Source: Eublepharis macularius | Taxonomy: Eukaryota; Chordata; Lepidosauria; Squamata; Eublepharidae | DNA length: 64,000 nt | NCBI RefSeq assembly: GCF_028583425.1 | Contig: NC_072805.1 | Coordinates: forward strand, 10,002,501 to 10,066,500 | Direction: 5' to 3' | Shown: piece after piece, positions 56,661 through 64,000 of the stretch | How the letters are laid out: every line of letters starts with the position of its first letter | Position numbering within the stretch: position 1 is the first letter of the stretch | Program-made: the position numbers and the translations under genes | The notes under the pieces: model-generated | Database searches by the model: none | The model's input: only the letters and a program-made list of their open reading frames with translations | What the model was told of the DNA's origin: nothing

Positions 56661-58112
56661 AGGGCCAAGCTAACCAGATGTTCTCTTTTTAAAGGGTTGA
56701 GCCCAAGTTTCCTGGACCCGAATCGGGTTCCCTGCGGCCACACAGCAGCTGCAGAGAATGGCTCTTTATGAATAAAGGAGAGCCCAAATAGACTTGGAAT
56801 GCTGTTGCAGGGGGAGGAAGGGCTCCCACCCCCCCACTATTCCCCCCCCCCACCAAAACAGTGCTGAGGGGGGGGGTTAGCTGTTTTGCTGCTCCACATG
56901 TTTTGGTGCAGAAAATAATTTGGTGCAGGAGCACAACGCCTCACCCACTCCTGTGGGTGCACAACGCCTCACCCACTCCTGTGGGTGCACAACACCTCAC
57001 CCACTCCTGTGGGTGCACAACGCCTCACCCACTCCTGTGGGTGCACAACGCCTCACGCACTCCTGTGGGTGCACAACACCTCACCCACTCCTGTGGGTGC
57101 ACAACGCCTCACCCACTCCTGTGGGTGCACAACGCCTCACCCACTCCTGTGGGTGCACAACGCCTCACCCACTCCTGTGGGTGCACAACGCCTCACGCAC
57201 TCCTGTGGGTGCACAACGCCTCACCCACTCCTGTGGGTGCACAACGCCTCACCCACTCCTGTGGGTGCACAACGCCTCACCCACTCCTGTGGGTGCACAA
57301 CGCCTCACGCACTCCTGTGGGTGCACAACGCCTCACCCACTCCTGTGGGTGCACAACGCCTCACGCACTCCTGTGGGTGCACAACGCCTCACCCACTCCT
57401 GTGGGTGCACAACGCCTCACGCACTCCTGTGGGTGCACAACGCCTCACGCACTCCTGTGGGTGCACAACGCCTCACCCACTCCTGTGGGTGCACAACGCC
57501 TCACCCACTCCTGTGGGTGCACAACGCCTCACGCACTCCTGTGGGTGCACAACGCCTCACCCACTCCTGTGGGTGCACAACGCCTCACCCACTCCTGTGG
57601 GTGCACAACGCCTCACCCACTCCTGTGGGTGCACAACGCCTCACCCACTCCTGTGGGTGCACAACGCCTCACCCACTCCTGTGGGTGCACAACGCCTCAC
57701 CCACTCCTGTGGGTGCACAACGCCTCACGCACTCCTGTGGGTGCACAACGCCTCACGCACTCCTGTGGGTGCACAACGCCTCACCCACTCCTGTGGGTGC
57801 ACAACGCCTCACCCACTCCTGTGGGTGCACAACGCCTCACCCACTCCTGTGGGTGCACAACGCCTCACCCACTCCTGTGGGTGCACAACGCCTCACGCAC
57901 TCCTGTGGGTGCACAACGCCTCACCCACTCCTGTGGGTGCACAACGCCTCACCCACTCCTGTGGGTGCACAACGCCTCACCCACTCCTGTGGTGGCGTTG
58001 TGAGCCCCAACAGGATCAGCTTTATTTTTAATAGCCATTCTCCACAGCTGCTATGTGACTGTAGAGAACCCAGACCTCACTCTTTTAAAAAAGCAAATGT
58101 CTAGTTTGGCCC
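56661..58112. mobile_element. Long-inverted-repeat element with a minisatellite core
   Basis: Left arm (about 56661-56777) and right arm (about 58018-58112) are diverged inverted copies: AGGGCCAAGCTA against TAGTTTGGCCCT at the ends, CACAGCAGCTGCAGAGAATG against CATTCTCCACAGCTGCTATG further in. The 28-bp minisatellite lies between. The first bases match those of the unit at 16937. No target duplication is convincing. No protein is encoded. Confidence 0.65.
56932..57992. repeat. 28-bp minisatellite, 37 full units plus a partial
   Basis: From 56932 to 57968 there are exactly 37 units of 28 bp with no insertion or deletion. The unit starts CACAACGCCTCACCCACTCC and ends TGTGGGTG. Variation is almost only C/G at one site (CACCCACT or CACGCACT) and one A in three units near the left. 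Each CCCAC unit can form a CCCAC-TCCT-GTGGG hairpin. Because 28 is one more than a multiple of three, all three + frames stay open with the same 28-residue cycle. These frames are artefacts of the repeat. Confidence 0.97.
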
Positions 58113-58576
58113 TCAGTTCTCACTTTCAGGTTGGAGTGGCCTGCTTTGGGGAAGGGGAGGAGGTGCAGTGCTCCCTGCTGGATGATGTTCGTAACAGGCT
58201 CGTCCGTCTTGGAGGTCAGCATATGTTGCTACTGACTGCTGTTCAGCTGGTCTGGAGGAGTGGCATCCGCATAGCTGCGCTGGAGGTGGGGCTCTTAAAG
58301 GCCCCTCCTCTGTGCTGTGCTCTTGCAGCCCTCTTCTGATGGGCTTCCGGAAAGGAACATGAGAACCCTAGACAAGCCGTCTGTTTCCACCCACGGTCTT
58401 CCAGTTGTTTCATGGAAACTCATAAGCTGGGCAGGAGCACAGCCCATCCTGTATTCAGAGGGCTGCTCTTCTGTACATGAAGGTTATGCTTAACAGTAAC
58501 AGTCAGCAGCCACTGATACATCCAGCCACTGTGAATTTGTCTAATCCCTCTGTGAAGTTAGCTGCCTTCACCGTAA
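58113..58576. other. Intergenic, no recognised gene
   Basis: Nothing identified. Confidence 0.4.
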
Positions 58577-58778
58577 GGAGGTACTGTGGCTCAGTGGAAG
58601 AGCCTCTGCTTAGCATGCAGGAGGTGCCAAGTTCAGCCCCCTTGTATCTCCACTTAAAAGGACCGGGCAGGAGGTGATGTGAAAGACCTCTGGCCGTGAG
58701 GAGCAGCTGCCAGTTGAAGTAGAAAACAACTGACCTTGATGGATCAGTCATCCAATTCAGCAGCTTCATGCATGTTCA
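58577..58778 (+). mobile_element. tRNA-derived SINE
   Basis: GTACTGTGGCTCAGTGGAAG (box A), GAGCCTCTGCTTAGCATGCA, AGTTCAGCCCCC (degenerate box B), GTGATGTGAAAGACCTCTGG, then ACTGACCTTGATGGATCAG and GCAGCTTCATGCATGTTC. Confidence 0.85.
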
Positions 58779-59099
58779 TATCTTGTGTCCATATCTTATT
58801 CCATAAGATAATTATACCCCCCCTTCTCATTTTATGATATATAATGCCTGCCCTCTAGTTATCTTTTTTCTGAAATAATAATAAGAAGAAAGAATAAGAA
58901 TGATAATAAATAACGTCGACGTTGCCAGGAAAAAGATGAAACTGTGACCCTTTTTATTTGTGAATGCAGCAAAATTGCACAGATGGATTACAAAGTTAGT
59001 CATTGAGTAAAAAGTATAATCTGCCAGTATCAAAGAATTCATGGGAACATCAGTTGGAAAAGGTGCTAGAAAATAATCAAGTCAAGATCTTGTGGGATT

Positions 59100-59500
59100 T
59101 TAGAATACAAATTGATCGACACCAGACATAGTTGTGGAAAATTGAAAAGTTTGGATAATAGTCATTGCAATTCCGGGGGATGCCAGAGTCGAAGAAAAGA
59201 ACAAGAAAAAATGATTAAATATAGAGATCTGGCAATAGAAACCACCTGACTCTGGGTAAAAAATACAACAGTAGTCCCTATTGTCATTGGGGCACTGGGA
59301 ACTCTTTCGAAAAACTTCGCAACTTATATGGAAAAACTGCAGCTTTCTGACATAACACCTGCAGAACTGCAAAAGATGGCATTACTTGGAACAGCGTACA
59401 TATTACACCAATACCTGGCTGATACTTAGGTCTCTGGTGAAAACTTGTATCAGCTCAGCAAGGCCAATCAATGATAACATGCGATCTTTATTTATTATTG
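59100..59500 (+). pseudogene. Non-LTR retrotransposon C-terminal fragment
   Basis: A broken + frame reads KNTTVVPIVIGALGTLSKNF, ATYMEKLQLSDITPAELQKM and ALLGTAYILHQYL. The VPVIVGALGT...LQK-ALLGTA-ILR pattern is common at the end of one vertebrate LINE class (R4-like, from memory). It has stops and no reverse transcriptase. Confidence 0.5.
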
Positions 59501-59806
59501 ATAAATTGATTGTTGTGTGTTGCGTGTAATTTGAATAATAATAATGCCTGCTCTCCCTGCAAATGGGCTCAGGGTGGGTTACAGTCTTAGTCTGTGGGTT
59601 ACAGACTTAGAAGGGGGTCGCTCTGCTTTGTTGCCATTTTCTGCCCCTTTTCCAGCTCTCTGATACCCCATTTGAGACAGATGCAGCTAAGGCCACCAGG
59701 TGCCTCATGAGACATGTCTCCTCATGTCTTTCATAGTTCTGCAAAGAAAGGCAAGGAACTGCCAGGATAAGCTGGCCCAATAGTTGTGTAGAAGAAGAGT
59801 TTTGTA

Positions 59807-59887
59807 GCGCCATCCTAAGCAGAGTTACACCTTTCAAACCGATTGACTTCAGTGGCCATAGAAGGGGGCAACTCTGCTGAGGATTGC
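59807..59887. repeat. Short palindromic MITE, copy 2
   Basis: CATCCTAAGCAGAGTTACAC at the left and CAACTCTGCTGAGGATTGC at the right, inverted around GATTGACTTCAGTGG. A half-copy (CAATCCTATGCAGAGTTAGG) is near 61410. Confidence 0.75.
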
Positions 59888-60919
59888 CTTGCCAGAGTGG
59901 TACAATTTCTCCCAATGCTACATCCCCGTAAAAGGCGAAAGTGTGTTTGCTGAGATTCTCCTTAGTGTGCAGTCATCAAAACTATAGGAATTTTTGGTCT
60001 AGTTCTCTGGGACATTAAATGGTTTCTGGACAGGCTTTTCAGATTGCAGGTGAGAACCGATAAGATGGAATGCTCTTTTGCACAAACAATAATTCATGTC
60101 ATATAGAAAACCGCCATGGGCTGGGGATTCTAGCCTAAATGTCTCACTGATGCTCCCATTTTCCGCATTCAGGGAATTGTTTCATACTGGGGAACATTCG
60201 ATCATGATGCCCTCCTCCTGCCCCCACGTTTTGAAATAGTACAGTACAGAAATAGGGTTGCTACACTTCCTGCTGGTTATGAAGCACTAGTCCACACTGA
60301 ATCTGGCTTTTTCCAGGGTGCAGCCAGTGCGAACTCTGACAATTTTTTTTTTTTAAACCTTGAGCCCATTTCTAGTGGGAAAAGATCTCAGATGAATTAT
60401 TGCGGGACTACATTGAGAACTGGCAAGATGTGGAAAGGCATTGCAGGTCTACAGCTTCTTAGTCATAGAAGCTTTCTCTCAAATCCATATCAACTTTTCC
60501 CCCTTTCCCCTGTCTGAAATTGTCATATAGGATAAATGCATTAAAGAAAACAAAATCTTTGCAGACAAGAAACCTGAGATGGCAGAGGCACTCATCAGCT
60601 ACTTCCGCCATACCAACCCATATTCTGCTCTTTGAGTGCTAAGCCTTTTCACCACCAATATTGAAGACCTTTTTAGCCACCCAAATTGATTTTTTTCATG
60701 CATTTTTAAAAGAATCATTAAAGATGCAGCATCTGATCCTTGTAAAAGATTTCTTTTTAGGTTTTTTCTTTTTAAATTGCCCATGTCTTTAATTTCTTTC
60801 AAGCAATACAAGCGTGCAGAACCATCATGCAACTCATAGCATGGATTCAATATGCAACTGGCATGCAAAAAAACAGCAGACTCCAAGAGCCATCAGAGAA
60901 AATATTTGGCCCTCTGAAG
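59888..60919. other. Intergenic, no recognised gene
   Basis: Nothing identified. Confidence 0.4.
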
Positions 60920-61322
60920 TAGAGATGGGCACGAACCAAAAGACGAACCAAAATTCATGATGAACCAAGCTGGTTCATGGCTCGCGAACCAGCGGTTTGT
61001 CAGATCCCATTTCTGACGAACCGCCACGAACTGTAGGCGGGTTCGTTTGGTTCATTGTTTGGTTCGTCACTGCAGACAGCCTGGTGCCGATCAATCAGTT
61101 TCCTAGGCAACAGGGGATGGACTTCCTGCAGACCTTCTGCTGATCTGGAAGTGACCTTCTGCTGGCTGGAAGTGACGGTTTTCTGACCTGGATGTGACGT
61201 TTTCACAAACCAAATGAACCGGCTTGCGAACTGGGGACAGGTTCGTGAAGGTCATGGTTCATGAAATTTGACGAACCATGAACCACATGGTTTGGTTTTT
61301 TTCCAGCTCGTGCCCATCTCTA
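60920..61322. mobile_element. Non-autonomous hAT element, family A, copy 4 (403 bp)
   Basis: TAGAGATGGGCACGAACC at the left and CTCGTGCCCATCTCTA at the right. The target duplication CTCTGAAG is perfect (60912-60919, 61323-61330). Rich in GGTTCGT/ACGAACC motifs in the terminal 100 bp on each side. Shortest copy. Confidence 0.93.
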
Positions 61323-61330
61323 CTCTGAAG

Positions 61331-62281
61331 TAATTAATTGTGGAGTTAGGATTATAGTCATCCCATCCCATTTCTCCTAATAATGGCAGCATCATGTGTG
61401 TACCTTACAATCCAATCCTATGCAGAGTTAGGCTTAGACTGGAATAACTGCGCAGGGTTGCACAGACTGTCTGTCGAAGGGCCTTGTAGATGTAGCCTTG
61501 CAAACAATTATGTAAAAGTGACTACTCTGAAAAATGTCTACTCATCTGCCTGCACACAGAGATCTAATTTGCTATGCACTAACAAGCCTGAAAGAATGAA
61601 CAAGTATCCAGTTTCTGAAAACTTCCTTGCTGGCTCCCCTGGAAGTGATTCTTACTCATACCAGGCAACCAGGCAAGGGGCTAAGCTAATGAGCTATCAG
61701 ATGTCTGCAGAATGTGTTTGCAATTCCAAGAACTTCCTGGCAATGTGCAAACAGAGGGCTCTGGATGCACTGCTTGGTTGCTACTTCGAAGTAGCCCTCT
61801 ATCAGAAACCTCTCTGCACATTGAACAGGAACAGCCACCAACACGGCAGTAGTCTCCACATATATGTTCCCTCCTCTTGCATGAACCAATGATCACAAGG
61901 AGGTGAGGCCAGCACCTTTGTTTCGGCTGTCTGCATGCTCAGTCAACGTGCAGGTGGATTGTGTGTAGCAGGCGTCAGATAATCAGCATAGGGAGGGTGT
62001 TTGTTAGTGCCTGTAGTGTTGGATTCACACTGTGCAGATGCTGTAGCTGGAGAGGCCTAAGTGGAAACGTAGGTCAGGGGCATCTTCATTGTGGATAATG
62101 TTGGCTTCCCTCCAGGCTTTGTTTCAATATCCTGCCGTCCTGTTCCATCTGCCTCTGCCACTGCCAGATATTGCTGTGCAATAACTGCAGGGAACCGCTC
62201 TTTTCTGGGTCACCAGTAGTGAAATCCAGCGGAGCTTCTGAGGGATGCCATTTCATTTTGTGTGTGTGGAGGGGGCATTTA
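61331..62281. other. Intergenic, no recognised gene
   Basis: The 169-residue frame at 61383-61892 begins in a MITE half-copy and has no domain, so it is not called. Confidence 0.4.
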
Positions 62282-62289
62282 GTGGTGAG

Positions 62290-62926
62290 CAGGGCTTTTT
62301 TTCTGCTGGAACGGGGGGGGGGGAACGGAGTTCCAGAAGCTCTTGAAAATGGTCACATGGCTGGTGACCCCGCCCCCTGATCTCCAGACAGAGAGGAGTT
62401 TAGATTGCGGCATGGAGGGCAATCCAAACTCCCCTCTTTCTGGAGATCAGGGGGCGGGGCCACCAGCCATGTGACCATTTTTGCCGAGGGCGATTTGACC
62501 TTTTTTTAAAAAAAATATTTTATTTTAAATTTCCAAATCCAATAAACAAAGTTAACAAACAACTGCAAATGAACAAACAACCATATTCATATATATAGAT
62601 ATACACTTGCCATTTCTATTGATTCTATACATAGTTTTGTACTAAAAGAAAGAAGAGAGATGGTGAATGATAAACCAATTTGCTAATTCAAAGAAAACTA
62701 AAGCTTTATAAACTTAGTAGCCATTTCTTCAGTCTTGTACGATTTAAACTTTTAAAATCCCCCCCCCGCTCCAGCTGACCCAAAGTGACATCATTGGCCC
62801 TGGGAGCATGCATGCGCTTTGTATGCACACATGTGGTACCAGGGGCACCACCTCCCACCAAGAGTTGCCCTCTGTGCTGGCAACTCACTGAGTTCCACCA
62901 CCTCTTTTCCCAGAAAAAAAGCCCTG
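62290..62926. mobile_element. Non-autonomous hAT element, family F, with an internal foldback (637 bp)
   Basis: CAGGGCTTTTTTTCTG and its inverse CAGAAAAAAAGCCCTG. The target duplication GTGGTGAG is perfect (62282-62289, 62927-62934). Inside, arms of about 63 bp (62346-62408 and 62419-62481; AAAATGGTCACATGGCTGGT) form an inverted repeat with a 10-bp loop. An AT-rich insert follows (62500-62700). Confidence 0.9.
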
Positions 62927-62934
62927 GTGGTGAG

Positions 62935-64000
62935 GATAAGAATTGCAGCCACTTTCAAAGCCTGGTTTGGGATGTATTCAAGGTTAAATCACACAAAGCA
63001 ATAAGCAGAAAGCTGTGTGGTTTAAGGGCACTTCTGACAGTTTGTTTTTTAATACAAAATAATCAGAGCTGTAGGTCCTCTGTAGACATTACATTCTTTC
63101 TGTTCCCCTGAACCAGCAGTGTGTGCTGGGAACATGATCCGTGTGGTCGCTGTCTCATGCCGATGTGGATTTTCCATGTGGGCACAGCTTCCGGTTTTCA
63201 GGATTCTGGTTTGTGTGAACAGAAGCCATGCATGCAGGGAAAATCATCGTGTTGCCCAGTTCACCCAAGACAGTGACCGTGTGGATTGGGTGCATTGCGG
63301 AGACCCAGATGCTCCTGGTATGTGCAGCTGGAGGGCTTCAGTTTGTGTGACTGGAGTGGAACATAATGTCTGCAGAGGACTGTAGAAACAGGGGCATCAA
63401 TCTTGAACACAGAGGGCTCGTTGCCCATCAGAACTCCTTAAATAGCACCCCTTTCTGTACACAGGAGCTACTGTTTGAGTGAAGCATCCAATATTATAAC
63501 AGATTGCCTGTGTTTTTCCCATCAGCAAAAGCATAAAGAATTGGGCTGTGGTGTAGTGGATAGAGAAAGCTCAGGTTCACGTCTTCAGGGAGCTCTAACA
63601 CATCCTGGGTGACCCTGGGCCAGTAATGTCCTTTCCAGCAGTGATTCTCAGACAGGGGGTCATGACTCTTGCATATGGGTTGCAAGAACGCCCAGAGGGA
63701 CAAGGAAGAACAGGGAGAGAAGGCCCTGGGAACTCTGAGGGCAAATTCAGGTTTGTCTCAGTCTAATGCGCAAAATGGCCATCAAGTATCGTCTGTTGCT
63801 CAGAAATACCGCTTATTTAGAAATGTTAGACAGGAAAAGATTCTAAGATAGTTTGTTGTTAACTGAGGCCCTGAGGCTTTATTTGGGAGGGGGAAGAGAG
63901 TGTGAAGTTGATTTGCGAGTAGGTCCTGAAAGGTAGAGTAAGTTGGAAATGGGTTCCTCTTCCAAAAGTTTGAGGACCATGGTTTTACAGGGTTGCTGTA
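62935..64000. other. Intergenic, no recognised gene
   Basis: No gene or named repeat seen to the end of the window. Confidence 0.4.

Noticed and set aside
56932..57992. CRISPR-like array
   Set aside because: Units are contiguous with no spacers and the genome is vertebrate. It is a minisatellite.
56861..58104. Three long + strand frames of 348-394 residues with a 28-residue repeat
   Set aside because: They are the same 28-bp minisatellite read in all three frames. The unit length (one more than a multiple of three) keeps every frame open. No signal, domain or upstream coding context.
61383..61892. 169-residue + frame
   Set aside because: Starts inside a MITE half-copy and has no recognisable domain or composition typical of a real protein.
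36330..64000. Search for KCNA1 or KCNA5, the usual neighbours of KCNA6
   Set aside because: No second T1 domain, S4 or TVGYGD filter appears in any frame. The neighbours must lie outside the window.

Overview
This is a vertebrate nuclear genome window, most likely from a squamate reptile (a lizard). The evidence is the repeat content: SINEs with a 5S-rRNA-like head and a BovB-type tail (the 5S-Sauria type known from lizards), several tRNA-derived SINEs, L2, CR1 and I/Vingi-like LINEs, Penelope-like elements with a GIY-YIG domain, a Ty3/Gypsy element, and many short hAT-type transposons. Species cannot be read from the sequence.

Only one intact cellular gene is supported: KCNA6 (Kv1.6, a Shaker-family voltage-gated potassium channel), single coding exon at 34752-36329 on the + strand. 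It sits in a sharply bounded GC-rich island (about 34340-35330) that probably holds its promoter and 5' UTR. No neighbour such as KCNA1, KCNA5 or GALNT8 is seen, so the gene lies between two long repeat-rich intergenic blocks.

Layout. 1-5340: LINE 3' fragments, an LTR-like repeat, a U2 snRNA fragment and an internally deleted Penelope copy. 5954-9271: a Ty3/Gypsy element on the - strand with both LTRs, gag, protease and integrase, but no reverse transcriptase. 9890-11765: an L2 fragment carrying a 7SL-RNA-like insertion with target-site duplications, plus a CR1 tail. 12262-13112: four 5S-SINE units in tandem. 15866-21262: more 5S SINEs, a 120/109-bp higher-order tandem repeat, tRNA SINEs and an LTR-like repeat. 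21915-32060: hAT elements, L2 and LINE 3' ends, a solo LTR. 33950-36329: repeats, promoter and KCNA6. 36330-47160: mostly unique sequence with a few MITEs and SINEs. 47180-56470: foldback MITE, CR1 end, Penelope element, two hATs, then a 5.7-kb I/Vingi-like LINE cut by a hAT and by tRNA SINEs. 56661-58112: a long-inverted-repeat element whose core is a 28-bp minisatellite in 37 full units. 58577-64000: SINE, LINE fragment and two more hATs.

The notable biology is in the mobile DNA. Four related non-autonomous hAT copies share TAGAGATGGGCACGAAC-type ends and 8-bp target duplications. A 7SL-like sequence starts exactly at the 7SL 5' end inside an L2 reading frame. Several elements have turned their arms or cores into tandem arrays. 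I found no CRISPR array, operon or other prokaryotic-style system.
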